Positions 34,417 to 47,034 of a DNA stretch of 64,000 nt are shown piece by piece. The notes under the pieces are model-generated. The model was not told the DNA's origin, did no database searches, and was given only the letters and a program-made list of their open reading frames with translations. Numbering within the stretch: the first letter of the stretch is position 1; the number at the start of each line of letters is the position of its first letter. Source of the DNA: Aureobasidium sp. EXF-3400 (Eukaryota > Ascomycota > Dothideomycetes > Dothideales > Saccotheciaceae); assembly GCA_024195585.1 (NCBI GenBank), contig SWBL01000170.1, forward strand, positions 1 through 64,000. Reading direction: 5' to 3'. A program made the translations under genes and the position numbers.

Positions 34417-36455
34417 TCAAGCAGCTCCACCACCCATAATGTTCTTGCCTTTGATACTCTTCCACTCGATGAACAAGCTGACGATAAACGCCAGACCGCT
34501 GGTTGCAATAGGCAAGACAAACGCAGATGTAACGGCATGACTGTATGCCTGCAGTATACCTGGCAATTGCGCAGCCGAAACCACGTCTCTGACATGCGTG
34601 GCACCAGCAGCCACAACAGTAGCTGGGTCCACTCCAGGTGCGTTCTTGACAATGTCCTTGACCAGCGTGTTGGCAAAGATGTTTTGTGCAATCGAGATGG
34701 AGATAGCTCCTCCCAGGCTGTTGAAGAAGATCGCAATGGCGTTTCCCGAAGGCATGTCCTTTTCGTCCAAGGCCACCTGTACAGCAATGAACGGAATCTG
34801 GACTGCAGAACCGGCACCGATACCAGCAAGCAATTGATAGCCTATCCATCTGGCAGCAGGAGAGGCAACTTGAAGAGTATAGAGCATGCCAGCACCGACG
34901 GTGAAGATAGCGGCTCCAAACCACATAAATGGCGCGTAGTAGCCGATCACAGTGATGGTGCCTCCAACGACGACAGAAGCGATCGTGTTGGAAACGAGAT
35001 ACGCGATACACCTGATTCCAGAGCCTTCTGCAGAGGTGTCCTTTACTGCTTGGAAGTAGAACGGCAGATAGAATACATGGCTACGACAATTAGAACAGTC
35101 TTTCCACTGAGGCTTAGTGGTTGACTTACGTATACAATCCCATAGCAAAGAAGGCCGCGTAGAGCGCAGAGACCAACACTGTACGGTTCTTAATCAGAAT
35201 GCGAGGTGGCAGAGTGGCTCGATCTCCTAGCTTGATTTGCAGAGCGATGAAGATCGAGATCAACAATCCGAAGCCAAGTAGACATCCCCAAACCTTGCTG
35301 TCACTCCATGAATATGTTGTACCGCCCCATTGCAGGGCGAGTAGCAGGCAAACAATGGCACATATCAGAAGGAGGGCGCCCAAGAGATCAATCTGTTTGA
35401 TCTTTTCCTTGAAGGTCATGTTTGCGTGTCTTCTCTCAGGGTTCTCAAAGAAGAAGAATACTGTTACGAGGCCTATGCCACCAAATGGGAGGTTGATCCA
35501 GAAGCACTGGAGACAGGTCAGTAGAGCACAAAGAAATCCTTTCAAAATATCTCATACCCATCTCCATGTTGCTAAGAGCGGTTAGCCTAATACTCAGGCA
35601 ATCTACAGGATGGACATACCATGATCGGTGAAAGCTCCGCCCAGCAGGGGCCCAACCACACTGGCAATTCCAAACATGCTGGACAACGATGCAATGTAGA
35701 TGGCCCGCTTTCGTAAAGGAGCAATGAATCCAATGATAGTCATGCCGCCAGAAAAGAGAGCAGCTGCTCCCACACCAGCAACTGCTCTTCCAACAATGAG
35801 CATCGTGGAGCTAGTGGCTGCTGCACAAATGACCGAACCGACTTCGAAGATGATCAGTGCAGACAGATAAGTCCACTTGACGTCAAAGTAAGTATAAACC
35901 TTGCCGAAGGACGGTTGAAGTGACGTGGTGGTAAGCAAATAAGAAGATCCGATCCAGCCCACATCGTTTAGCGCATCGGGCCATTGGGTCGTGATTTTTG
36001 GAACTGCTTGAGTGAGTTGGTGAATTCTGTGTCAATACTGGCTGACTTACTCGCCGTTGCAATGACTAGAGGAAGGAGCAAAGTCAGCATATATTCCATC
36101 GAGCAATCGTATCTCGTTTGTGATTTGGCACCAATACAATCCTGGCAGTTGCCATTGAAGGACTGAGCTTACTTGAGTTGTCCAAAGCGATGACCCAAAT
36201 CGCGAGGCAGAGCCCCAGTACAAGCAACCAAAGCTTCGGACCGGTGGGATACTTCGATTCATCTTCGGCTTCAGGAGTGACAGCGTCGGCGTCTCCTTCT
36301 AGTTTCGACACTGCGTCTTTGTCCACCGAAGCTTCTCTGGCAACAGCCAATGTCTCATTCTTGCTCATCAACTCGTTTGCATGCTCGTGATTCTCGAGCG
36401 ATACAGTGCTAGGTTCTCCCGAAGACTTGTTCTTGCGCGAGCGAAAGAGGCCCAT
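34417..36455 (-). CDS. MFS transporter, DHA2 (14-TM) drug:H+ antiporter type
   Basis: A plasma- or vacuolar-membrane proton-coupled efflux pump; substrate unknown. The exons are 36173-36455, 36051-36065, 35620-36003, 35558-35571, 35130-35506 and 34417-35080, giving 578 residues. Two of them are micro-exons of 15 and 14 nt. The first supplies the codons needed for DNSIIATAIPKITTQW, and the second those for DHATWRWCFWINLPFGG, both conserved in the family. After a hydrophilic N-terminus (residues 1-70) about 14 hydrophobic segments follow. Motif A-like and motif C-like sequences (SSMFGIASVVGPLLGGAFTD) are visible. The C-terminus is short (KGKNIMGGGAA). The neighbouring gene is another MFS transporter in the same orientation. 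No biosynthetic genes flank them, so a role in a metabolite cluster is not indicated. Confidence 0.88.
35558..35571 (-). other. 14-nt micro-exon in the DHA2 transporter gene
   Basis: Exon 4 is 14 nt, bounded by CTTAG and GTATGA. It encodes most of ATWRW, the conserved link between GAFTDH and CFWINLPFG. Without it the frame breaks. Confidence 0.75.
36051..36065 (-). other. 15-nt micro-exon in the DHA2 transporter gene
   Basis: Exon 2 of the transporter is only 15 nt. It is flanked by ..CTAG on its 5' side and GTAAGT on its 3' side. It restores IIATAIP in the first transmembrane region and keeps the frame (phase 1 to phase 1). Confidence 0.75.
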
Positions 36456-37040
36456 GATGTTGTCCGATGGTATGGTCGCAAAAATGCGCGAAAGAGACGG
36501 TAAGGAAAGACCAGTAATTGCGTCCTGCCTTCCATTATGTACGTTTCCGGCTCCTCAATCTCGTTGCGTAGGAGCCGGTCAACGCCAGTTCGTGGAAAGA
36601 TCTCGACTCGCAGCCAATCGATATGCGCACAACGGTGTTATTATACGACGTACGGAAGTATAACTGAACCCTAGGTATAAGCGAGCCAATCTCACGCTAC
36701 TGGCAAATGACTTCGCGAGATCATCAGATAGACAGTATGGATTACTGCAGATCTGTCTCTGGAGAAGTGGCCACACCGGTCGCAATGTCTCATGTGCCAA
36801 GGCAGTACCATGCACATCTGACAAGAAACGTCGCAAATGGTCATGATTGGATACGGATGGATGCCTGCATATCGAAAGAATAAGCAAAATGGTCTAGATG
36901 GATTGAAAGTCAATTAAAATATAGAATCATAGGTATAATGCAGAATATCAACCACCAGCTCCTGACGCTATGCTTCGAAATCCGGCTCCAAGAAAACCAA
37001 AAGGGCCAAAAAGAAATGGTGATAAGACAAGAAAAGACCC
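36456..37040. other. Spacer between two MFS genes
   Basis: These 585 bp hold the promoter side of the DHA2 gene (start at 36455, minus strand) and the 3' flank of the DHA1 gene. No coding sequence is supported. Confidence 0.5.
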
Positions 37041-39138
37041 TTATGCTTGTTTCTCAACGTCTTTCGGAGCATCGGAAACGCTACCAGAGGAGACGGGCTC
37101 ATCATCTGGGTTGGCTGATGCTTTGTTGGCAATAGGGAAAGTAGGCGCAAAATTGCTCTTGCCTCTGATCTGAGCTCCTTTCATGTAGAAGAGAATTGGC
37201 AGCGGGACGAGCAAGAAGGCAAAACAGCCCAGCAAAGTGCCTGCCCACTGGATGCCCATGCCGTCGATCATGTAGGTAGCGAAGAGAGGGAATCCTGCGC
37301 CGCAGAGCGAACGCAAAAACGTGTTGGCAGCGATGGCGGAAGCAGCGAACATCAAGTAACTGTCAATGAGATAGTTGAGACACTGGAGGAAAATGGACAT
37401 GATGCCAAATCCGGTAAATAGTCCACTAAGAGTCGGAGCAATCCAAGGAATATCTTCACGGTAACCAGTCCTAGAATTGACAATGTTAGTGATCGATGCA
37501 CGCGCAATCATTTTCGGGGAACTCACCATCCAAACCAAAGAAGCCCAACACCGAAAAGTACACCACCAATGATGACTGGAGGAAGGCGCCACTCAGGAAT
37601 AGGGATGTTGTTGTTTGCTTTCAGCTTGCGGTTGTATGATGGCACGTCGATGACGATATAGAGACCAGCGAAGAATTCGCCCAAGATCATACCGAAGTAT
37701 GGCAATCCACCGACACCAGGAGACATTCCGTGGACTCGTTGGAAAACGATAGGGTAAAAAGTCAGGAACAGATAGAGCAGACCGTATACGAACGCCTAAA
37801 TTGATTAGTACGGATCCTGTGAACTAGGCCAGAAGGACATACCATGTAAATTGACAGCAGCAGCACAATTGGCTCTGTGAAAAGCATGCGCATAGGTCTA
37901 CCCAAGTTCTTCTCGATCAGCTCGCGGAGGTTGATTTCGATTTCTTCCTGCTTTGCATGAATACCCCAGTTCTTGGTTCTGCGTCTAAGCTCAGCAGCCT
38001 TGTTGACGAGAATCACAGGTGGATACGTCTCTTCGAGGAGGAAGAGCAGGAGAGCAAGGCCAGTGAAGCCCATAATGGCGGTAATGTATTCGCACCAGCG
38101 CCATCCGAGGTAGGAAGTCGTGATGAAGCCGCCGATGAATGGCGCGAGTAGAGGCCCAGAGAAGACTGCAATACTGAAGACAGTAACGGCGACACCTCTT
38201 TGAGCATTGTTGAACATGTCGGCAAACACGGCTCCAACGACGGTAAGCGGACAGGCACCCATAAACCCGCCGAAGAATCTGCAAATGAGGATGGTCTGAA
38301 GGTCCTTTCCAACAGCTACAGCGATAGAGAAGATCGAGAAACCGAACGAAGCGATGAGAAGAGGAACGCGGCGTCCATAGAGTTCTGACATCGGGGCCCA
38401 AAGACTGAGAGTTGTTAGCGAAGCGTGTTGGTTCCCCAGACAGATTCAGACTCACATAGGGCCAGTAGCAAAACCGAGAACGTAAAGCGAGATACCAAGA
38501 ATACCAACTTCCCTTGAGACACCGTATTCAAGAGCGACAGCACCGGTGGCAGAAGAGAAGATAGAAGAGCCAAACGCAGCGGTCAAAGTAACGAAGCCGA
38601 GCGAAGCAGCGACAGGAAGCCTGGAACACGAGTCAATACATTGTTACCACATAGAATTATATGGAACTCACTTCTTCTTGAAGGGCCAATTCTGAGCATG
38701 CATTGGATCATTCGGACCATCGAATTCTACTACATATTCTTCTCTTTCTGGCAATGGGGGAGGATAAGGCTTGCCACCACCAAAAGCAGGCAAAGGTCTG
38801 CTTGCCTTGGAGGATCTTGTGCGGAAAACACCAAATCCTGAGCCCTCTGCGCCGCTTGCTCCAACAGTGGCGCTGTGTTGACTTCTGCCAGTCTGGATTC
38901 TGCTCAATGCAGTGGGATGCCTTTCAAGATCTGCCTCGTTCTCGTGTTGTGTCTCAACCCTGGAGATGCTTCTGCCCATCTCCTGTAGCCTGACCGAGCT
39001 TCCAGATTGTGATGATACAGAAGAGCGTCGCCTTGTTGCTATGGGTAATTCGTGAGATTCATGGCGTTCAATGGGACCGAATCTCTCAGGTGAGGCATCG
39101 CGCTCGTTATCGGCCATGAACCTATCTTGCGCGTTCAT
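37041..39138 (-). CDS. MFS transporter, DHA1 (12-TM) multidrug/polyamine type
   Basis: A proton-antiport efflux carrier related in pattern to yeast Tpo1/Flr1-type transporters; substrate unknown. The exons are 38672-39138, 38456-38620, 37843-38404, 37527-37795 and 37041-37470 (introns 47-56 bp), giving 630 residues. A long hydrophilic N-terminus (about 155 residues, Ser/Arg/Glu-rich, probably cytosolic and phosphorylated) ends in the conserved [13 protein letters not shown]. The membrane domain starts [22 protein letters not shown] motifs are [15 protein letters not shown] (motif A, formed across intron 2) and [17 protein letters not shown]. About 12 hydrophobic segments are visible, with a central cytosolic loop ([20 protein letters not shown]). 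The start at 39138 is the first ATG giving this N-terminus; an in-frame ATG at 39324 would add 62 hydrophobic residues and is less likely. Confidence 0.88.
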
Positions 39139-40404
39139 AATGGCAGATGGACCAGCCTCGAAGCCCGGCAGAGGTAGAATAGGTGTGCAGGGGAGAACAG
39201 AAGAGTCAGAGCCAACGATAATAAGCAGCGGCGTCAGATCAATAAATGAGATGAAATGCTCGAGCACGGGGCAGAAAGACCAACAAAAGTGGAACCCTAA
39301 ACGGTCAAAAGAAGCGGCAGTCACGCTAAATCTTGACTGCCTGGACTCCCAAGTCCTACAATTCGCGATTACGAAGAGCTCGTCAAAATCTGCTGATCAA
39401 TAGAAAACCATCGAATCCTCCGCTCCCTGCCCATTCGCGTGTGCTTGCTTTTCTGTTCCAGCAGGGCTTTTTCTGCGTGTCAGACGAGCGCTGGCAGCAG
39501 CCCATTGCTGTTTTGTTTGTCTAGGATTCCTGACCAGCCCAGCAACCACCTACGTCAAATTTGCTTGATCGCTCTTTTCTCTGAACCCTGACGCCGCCCA
39601 GACGCCCTGCAACCCTTGGTGCGAAGCTAAAGGGTTGAACCACGGCGCCTTTCATCAACGCCTTGTAATCCTTCTTGGACTCGGCAGTTGCTTGCCTTGT
39701 AATCCTGCTTCGATAGCCAAGGCAATCAGCTAAATTACCAGGGCCTTCGGGTCGAGAGCGAATGATCGCTGCGTAGCTTTCATACTACTGGAACACACCA
39801 TGACAGAAGCATCGCGGAGGCACGCGCCGTCCGATCGACAAGCTTTTCTTCTGTTTTCAGACAAGAACCTGGGGTAACACTACTTTCTCGAGTCAGGTTG
39901 AGCACTCAGCCTTACTGAGGAACTTTCTGGACCAAGCAGTATGAAAGTGCCTATTTAACCTCATGTTTTCATCTATGGGATTATGTAAATAGCCAAGGTC
40001 AGATAGGTAGACATGTTTTCCGGGCGCTGACTAGCAGTCGTAGGACTTGTGAACTCGTCTACATCAGCGCGGATATGAACCTAGATGCATGGATAGAAAT
40101 ACTGGAAGCCAAAGACAGCCAATGCCAGCTCTTTGCAGTGCAGAAATGCCTACAGTGTCTGCTCATCATAGACAACCACAGTAACCAGCAGATCTTGTAA
40201 GCACCAAGAAAGAATGCGATGGAAAGAGATACCACCCCACGTGACAGCAAAATCATTCTTGCACAGCCACACCGCCACACCATCCCTCGTCATACAGTGG
40301 CGTCGAACACCTTGAATAAGTACAAGGCAGCCATCTCTCTAACCACAGATCACTAGCACAACAATCACCTGAATCTTTCAAGCCTCACACGAACCACCAC
40401 AACA
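39139..40404. other. Spacer, divergent promoter region
   Basis: About 1.27 kb lie between the DHA1 transporter (minus) and the 82-residue protein gene (plus). No gene is recognised. The last 80 bp are a purine-poor CA-rich leader typical of an expressed fungal transcript. Confidence 0.5.
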
Positions 40405-40709
40405 ATGGGTCTTCCTCAACAAACAAACACTCCAATCGAGAAGCCCTCGACTTCCGAGACGGCAGAGACCACTACAGACTCCATCCCTGCCGCCGACGTC
40501 AGCACACAAAACAGCTCGCTCGGCGCCACGAATAGCTCGGACCTGGCTGGAGGTGCCATGGGCGGTGCTCAGGGAGATGCCGAGAGAGCGGCAGAGAAGC
40601 TCTACGAGGAGAGAATGGAGGTAAGTCTTTCAGCTTTGGCTCTATGATACCAAAAAGATACTAACTTACTTCAAAGGAGGAGTACGCTAAGCGTGAGGGA
40701 GGTGCTTGA
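40405..40709 (+). CDS. Conserved small protein, 82 residues
   Basis: Function unknown. The exons are 40405-40620 and 40677-40709, with a 56-bp intron containing a perfect CTAAC branch site and AAG acceptor, giving 82 residues. The first 50 residues are Ser/Thr/Ala-rich and disordered. A Gly-rich hinge (AGGAMGGAQG) leads to a charged amphipathic helix, AERAAEKLYEERMEEEYAKR, ending EGGA. From memory a similar acidic-basic C-terminal helix occurs in small proteins of many ascomycetes, so this is likely a real, conserved gene. The unspliced reading ends after ten non-conserved residues. The terminal 11 codons come from exon 2. Confidence 0.7.
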
Positions 40710-40889
40710 ATCGACATGGAGTCGACCTCAAAGTGACAAGTGGTCTGATAATCACAATGACCGCGAAAGTCACGAATCTGATAGCTCTGCATATACTCTA
40801 TCTAATTTATCATCATTTTTGACCATTCATTCTGCTCGTGAGCCGAAAGTCTCAGAACAATTCCTTTGTATCCAAATGTCTAATGCATG

Positions 40890-43800
40890 CTACCTGATAG
40901 CTACCAGAACTCTCTCGAGCAGATTCAAAACCTTCTTGTTACCGTAGCGCTTGTCACCAGCCACACCGACTGCCTTGACCACTAGCGGGAAGAGCAATTG
41001 CAAATTTGCTTGGCACTCGGTCTTGCCAGCACCATCCACTTTGTCCATGGTATCTGACAGACCTTGTAGCTTTTCGACTTCAGTCAAGCAGAAGAGCAAC
41101 TCCTCGACTTGAGACAGTGGTTGCGGCAGCGAACCACGAAGAGGTTGATCGACGATATACGCCTTCAAAGGAAGTGCGAAGCGCAAAACCAGACAGGAAG
41201 TCGCGGCTTGCGAAAGTTTGACTTGGCCTCCGCTGGGGTTACCAACCAAGGACACCAACTCTGTGAAGCACAAATACGCCATGTCCTCCCTCAAGCTTGG
41301 CTCTGGATCACGGACTCGACCCATGCGTAATGCATAGAGATTGTCAAGTTGACTAACATCCTGAGGAATATCTCCACGTTCCACGGAATGGATGAGCGAC
41401 GCATTGAACAGTGAGGACACATATGTTTGCCGAGTTGCATCGGGGATACCTGTAGAGCCCAGGGTCGGCGTGATCATAGCTTTAAGCTGTCGCATGATCT
41501 CACAGTCGAAAACTTCGTCCTTCTCGACAGTCTCGAATGTAGGCTGTGGCGATGCCTCATCAATATCTGCATGCATAACGGCATGACCGATGTTGACAAT
41601 AGCTGTCCAGATGCGTGTCTTCATCTCGTTCTCAATGCTAAGTTCTCTCATCTGGGCTAGCGTCTTGCCGATGATAGACAGCGATGCAGAGCTTGCCTTC
41701 TGCCACAATGCCGGTGCTCTGCCAGGCTGCGCCCATCGATACTTGAGGCCCATTGGTATCGCCAGATCCTCCAAAGCTTTCGCTACAGCCCCAGATTGGA
41801 ACATTTCTGGTCTTGACAAATCTTTAGCGATCAAGTCAACTAACCAGTCCATGCTTGCTTTTGACAAGGCAACGAATGTAAGGTTTGTTTTAGGCTTCTC
41901 ATGAGATGTGAATGGTGACGAAACCAGCTGTGATGCGGCATTGACCAGAGTCGAGGAGATGAGCTCGATATTGCCATGCAGCGCTCGCAGATGCTCAAGA
42001 ACTTTCTGCTGGAGCATAGTAAGACTGTTAACATCGGAGCTGTAAGCTGCTCCAGACGAGGATTTGACACAATCAATCATATTCTGAACCAACTTGTCAA
42101 GTCGATCTGTTGAGGCATTCTTCTCAATAAGACCGTAAATGCTTCTTCCGCAGTTGACGTATGCAATATACTGGTCCTGTTCAGCAGTCTGGCCTTTGAC
42201 ATCTGCAGAACAATCAGGAACGGCAGACGACCACAAAAGTTCTGTGCGTGAGACTGCCTGTCTCAATTTATGGTTGTTGGATCCAAATGCGCCTAGCAAA
42301 GTGCTGAGACTCTCGTACACAGCTGCGTTGATGACTGACGAGTGGAAGGACAGAAGGGCTTCAAAAATCTCCATCAGATCTGACCACAATCGATCAAAAG
42401 CATCGAGCGAGGCCATCTGTTCGAATTGTCCAGCAAGGAGGCTGGTGATGTCGCCAATTATCTCACTGGAAGTGGAATCAAGGCCAATGATTACATCTGA
42501 AGATACTTTGCTCGAACGAAGGGTTCTTTGCTTTTCGACGTTCTCCCGAAGAACCTTGAATAAGAGTGTCTCGATAGCCAACTGCCAGGCCGGATTTGAG
42601 AAGTCAACACTGTGGTTCTTAAAAATTCTCAGAAGTGTCTGAAATGCACTGTTTCTGACTTCCAAACGCTCATCGGCGATGACATCTGTGAGTCGATACA
42701 TCAGCAGCACCCACTGAGCAGGCCGAGATTCTTTGCTTCTAGTCACGATTCGTTCATGTCCCAAAACCAATCGCTCTTCAGTGATACCACTGGTAAGCTC
42801 GTTGAGTCCCGAGACCACTTGTTGTTTCACAAGGAAGTCGGACACATCCCAAAACAATGTGATAGCCTGAGAATCATCAGTATAAGAAACTTCCACTCGT
42901 TACGGACAACTTACCGTGAGAGAGATATTGAGGTCGGAGGTTTGCGAAGCGAAATGGAACAGGATCTCCACTAGTGGACTGAGACACGTCTGCGGAAGTG
43001 GTGCGAGGAAATCGGAGCAAACCAATTGCATCACACCAAATGCCGATCTGCCTAGATATGGAGCAACAAATTGACTTGACAACTTCAGCCAACCTTCTTT
43101 TCTATTTTGCTCATCATGTTGTTGTTGTTGTTCCTCAGCGTCGTTAGTATCGAAAACGCTACCTATGATGGCAAGAATGGTTTCCCAGCCTGCAGTGAGA
43201 GCCTCTCCAGACTTCTCAAGCACAGCTCTGACAGAGTCAAGGACTCTATTGTGTATGTCAATATCAACATTGCCAAGATCACCACCTTGTTCATAAACTT
43301 GACGGATAAGCAGATGTAAAGATGAAAGAACCATCTTTTGAGCAAGTGCTGCATCCTCAGGCTCGTCAGATGTACTTGCCTCGGCGACTGCGACGGAGCA
43401 CCGGGCCAGGACGTCAGCAGCAAGACGGCGAGCATCATCTGGTATGCTCATGGTAATGCTCAGGTCCACAAGGCGGTCGACCAAAACTGTCCACCCACTT
43501 TCTAAAGACGAATAAGTTGCGAACCTTGAGATATTGTGCTCTGCCAGATCATTGATCCTTGTCAACACAAACATGTAGTCTTGAGTAGAAAGTGCAATAT
43601 CAGTCGTGATGCCAGGCAGGCTGGAAATACGACGCGCGGCACTCGAAGGTTTTGTTTGAGTGGAAGATGATGACGCAGCCTCAGTTCTTCCGTTCAGCAG
43701 CCTGCAGAGAGTTGTGAGCACATGGAGGAAAGCATCGTTCGGATAGTCCGCCGTGCTCTCCAGGAGCCGAAAGACGGCACCTTCCACAGCTGCGATTTCT

Positions 43801-46014
43801 GGGCCAATTGCTGTCGACTTTGCTTGAGAAGCGTTAAGAACAACCCCAGCTTGGAGAAGTGTCTCGAAAACGATGTTGAATGAAGACTCCAAGGTCGGAC
43901 CAATAGCAATAGCAACATTGAGAAGTGCTCTCAGACAAAGAAGATTGCGTGTAGACAACGTGGGTTTTGATGCTGGGTCGTATGATGTTCGTCTCGATCT
44001 ATCATTTCCCGATGTCTGAGTCGAAAAGCTTTCCACACTTAGCAAACCTTTGCTATTAGAATATATCCCAGGAGCCTCCGCCGTTGGTGACGAGACGGTG
44101 GATATGCTGGACGTTACAATGCTTGGAGGAACCGCAGCTTTGCCTAGTGTGGTCAGGAAAGCGTCTCGCGAGGTAGACAATCTTAGAAGACCAGAGACCT
44201 GCACAAATCTCTGATATGACCTAATAAGTGCTCGGTAGTAATCGTTGTCTAATGATGCGTTGAGGAAAGTCGAATATGTTGCAAGTAGAGCAGGCCAACA
44301 CTGCTCCACAAGCTTGGCAATGGCTCTGATACGGATAGCTTGTGCACTCTCATCGGTAGAGAGTGGATTGAGTGGTACAGTGCGGGATCGATATGACTGT
44401 GACCTCTTTTTTCTGTTCCTTGTCTTCTGTGGACTCGCGGCGTGTTCGCCATCTTCGACTTCCCCATCCGATTCTTGCTCTTGATCATTCGTATGTTGCT
44501 GAACAGTTAATGGGAGCACAACTTTTGCCAAGTTCTCAGATAAGCCATTGAGACATTCAAGCACAAGACTGTAAATATAGGTTTCTGGCAGAGCAGGAGG
44601 ATCTGTTTTGTCAAGCTGGTCCATAAATTGCGTCTTGGGCACGCTCCATCGCGTACTGACTCCTGAGACATTGGCATCTGCCACATTTGAGGAAGGAGCA
44701 ATCACGCCAGCAACGCCACCAGCAGCTTCCATTGCGACCTGCTCAGCGATGGTATCTCTCGCCTGGTCGGTAGGAGCACTCGAGTGTTGGCCCAGCCCGA
44801 TGACGGAGGGCTTTTCCGTAGAGATTTTGACGAACGAAGCAATATTGTCTCGGACAATCGACTTTTTGCCGTCTTTGGAATCATACTGCAAATAGATCTG
44901 CACAGCCAGACCAGGCTCGGTATAGACAAGACGGAAGACTTCCATACACATAGCACGTTTCCAGGCTGTTGCTTCCGAGTCTATCATGTGGGTCAACAAA
45001 CCTAAGACAACCTCACACTCATCGGGCATAGCCTGAAGGTGACGGCGGATGATGAAGGATGCAACTCGAAGAGCTCGGAGAGTAACGCCAAAGGTTTGAC
45101 GCTCGGAGATAATCCGAATCAAATGTGGCATGACGGCTGTTCGAATAATGTTCGTTTGCTCGGGATGTGAGGCGAATATCTTAGGGTGGCTGCCGAGGCA
45201 TGTGCCCATGAGTTCCAAACCAGAAGCTGCTGAGAGTCCAGAGAAGCGCACGAATCTTGTGTTCTGGCCTTCTGTGGCAAAACAAATATCAAGAAACACG
45301 CGATAAGCATCGTAAGCAGCCTCTTTCAATGGGATTGGACCATCTCCACCAGATATCCTAGTAACAATCGGGAATTTGTCACCAGCTTCGTCCTCGGCGG
45401 CAACCCTGTCGAACACTGACACAACAAGTTGTTGAAGAGTGGCAGCAGCTACGCCACTGACTGTGGCGGCCTTGACATTTTGAAGGGCTGCACAGACTTG
45501 CAAGGCAGCAGCAAGATGGTCTCCTTTCAGGTCATCTGCGTAATTCTGGGCAAGAGCTGGGAGAGCCTGCAAGACCTTGAGTTGAATGTCGAGACCGAGC
45601 GAGGTACAAGCGTTGAAAGCGTTTAGGACATCTTTTAGTCGTGACTTTGGTAGACCTCGAATTATGACAAGGCGCTGCAGACAAACAGTAGCACTGCCGG
45701 CGTACTTGGCATTTTGAGTATTGCAAGCAAGCAGAAAAGGATCAATGAAAGTCGGTCGTCGACTCAGATCTCTTGTTCGTTAGCGAGTGCGACAAGGTTG
45801 AAGCAGGTGCACCTCACCAGCAGCTAATTGTTGTTCTGATGTTGAAGGTAGGGATTTGAGATCTTGTAATGATTTCTCTGCAGCCTATACCACATCAGAA
45901 GAGTTCTTTGATAGTGCACACTCAAACGCAACATACAGTACGAATTTCTGGATTCTTTCGTTTAGCCTCTTGGGCAAGGCTCGTTAACTCGGCCTGGAGA
46001 GCTTGTCCGCTCAT
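40890..46014 (-). CDS. mon2: Mon2-family Golgi/endosome trafficking protein
   Basis: Mon2 is a large scaffold distantly related to Sec7/BIG Arf-GEFs but without a Sec7 domain. It acts at trans-Golgi and endosomes with the Neo1/Dop1 module. The exons are 45937-46014, 45818-45884, 42915-45769 and 40890-42866 (introns 48-52 bp), giving 1658 residues, the usual size. The N-terminus MSGQALQAELTSLAQEAKRK, followed by EKSLQDLKSLP and LSRRPTFIDPFLLAC, matches the DCB-like region. A conserved HUS-like block lies near FVRFSGLSAASGLELMGTCLGSH. The rest is alpha-helical repeat with a Gln-rich insert (about 43110-43140). It is divergent from mms2 with 377 bp between starts. Confidence 0.9.
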
Positions 46015-46391
46015 AACTTTCTAGGAATTATTCGACAAGAGCGAGCATTCTAAGTTTACTTGATTGCTTAGCCCAAGAGAACCGCAACTTGCGGTCAAGC
46101 AATTGATGAGAAGTGAGAAAGCAGTATACGTGGTAGACAGAGACTATTCAAAGGGGGTACCGAGGAGCGGAGGACACGAGTGGTTTAGTTTGCCAAGACA
46201 ACAAACATGTGGGCAGTGGGCATGCGACGTTGGTGCAGCTCAGGCTTGTGACGCTGATGATTGCCGTGTTGATGTGCATCCTGTCAATGTAATCACGTCT
46301 TCTGCACTTTGCTTCGATTACTTTACTCGTCCAAATTCGTCACATTAACCTCTTGCAACTCTCCACTTACAAGGATCGTCTGCAAACCAAC
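46015..46391. other. Divergent promoter of mon2 and mms2
   Basis: These 377 bp separate the two start codons. There is no TATA box close to either gene, as is common for housekeeping genes. Confidence 0.5.
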
Positions 46392-47034
46392 ATGGCCAAA
46401 GTCCCCCGTAACTTCCGCTTATTGGAAGAGCTCGAGAAGGGCGAGAAGGGTCTCGGTGCTGGTACGAACGAGGACATTCGATTGTGTCCGAGGCAGGCTG
46501 ACTGACAGGGCTGCAGAGGCATGCTCATATGGTCTCGACGACGGCGACGACCTCCTCATGACCAACTGGAACGGCACCATCCTCGGTCCTCCTCACGTAC
46601 ATGACCCCATACCTTCAGCACCCTTTAGAACAAGCATTGACAGACTACCCGACAGAGTGTGCACGAGAACCGCATCTACAGTCTGAAGATCCGCTGCGGC
46701 GAGAACTACCCTGACGTCCCTCCCGAGGTTACCTTCATCTCAAAGGTCAACCTGCCTTGTGTGGATCAGAGAAATGGCAGGGTATGTCATTGAGAAGATG
46801 GACACTTGTGATATGCTTGCTGAGACAGATCGAACCAGGTCGACCTTTCCAAGCTTCCCAGCCTGAGCCAGTGGAAGCGTGACTTCACCATGGAGACCAT
46901 CTTGATCGAAATAAGAAGGCAAGCTTGCCACTGCAGCCACCTACACCGCTTTCAACCTCTGATACTGTTGCAGATTCATGGCCGCACCCGCACACAAGAA
47001 GCTGCCGCAGCCTCCGGAGGGTACCGACTTCTAG
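46392..47034 (+). CDS. mms2: Ubiquitin-conjugating enzyme variant Mms2 (UEV)
   Basis: Mms2 lacks the catalytic cysteine and pairs with Ubc13 to build Lys63-linked ubiquitin chains in post-replication DNA repair. The exons are 46392-46461, 46517-46596, 46656-46781, 46839-46918 and 46974-47034, giving 138 residues, the exact usual length. Signature segments are PRNFRLLEELEKGEKGLGAE, TNWNGTILGPPHSVHENRIY, ENYPDVPPEV, WKRDFTMETILIEIRRFM and the C-terminal HKKLPQPPEGTDF. The position of the catalytic Cys in active E2s is not a cysteine, as expected for a UEV. The last intron (46919-46973) has a GC donor (AG|GCAAGC) and a normal CAG acceptor; no GT donor nearby restores RRFMAAPAHKK. Five exons in 640 bp make it easy to miss. 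Confidence 0.95.
46919..46973 (+). other. GC-AG intron in mms2
   Basis: The donor is GCAAGC and the acceptor GTTGCAG, 55 bp. Removal joins EIR|R to FMAAPAHKK, as the Mms2 family requires. GC-AG introns are a known minority class (about 1% of fungal introns), spliced by the normal spliceosome. Confidence 0.8.

Noticed and set aside
34417..39138. Two adjacent MFS transporters as part of a secondary-metabolite cluster
   Set aside because: No synthase, tailoring enzyme or regulator flanks them; the neighbours are housekeeping genes.
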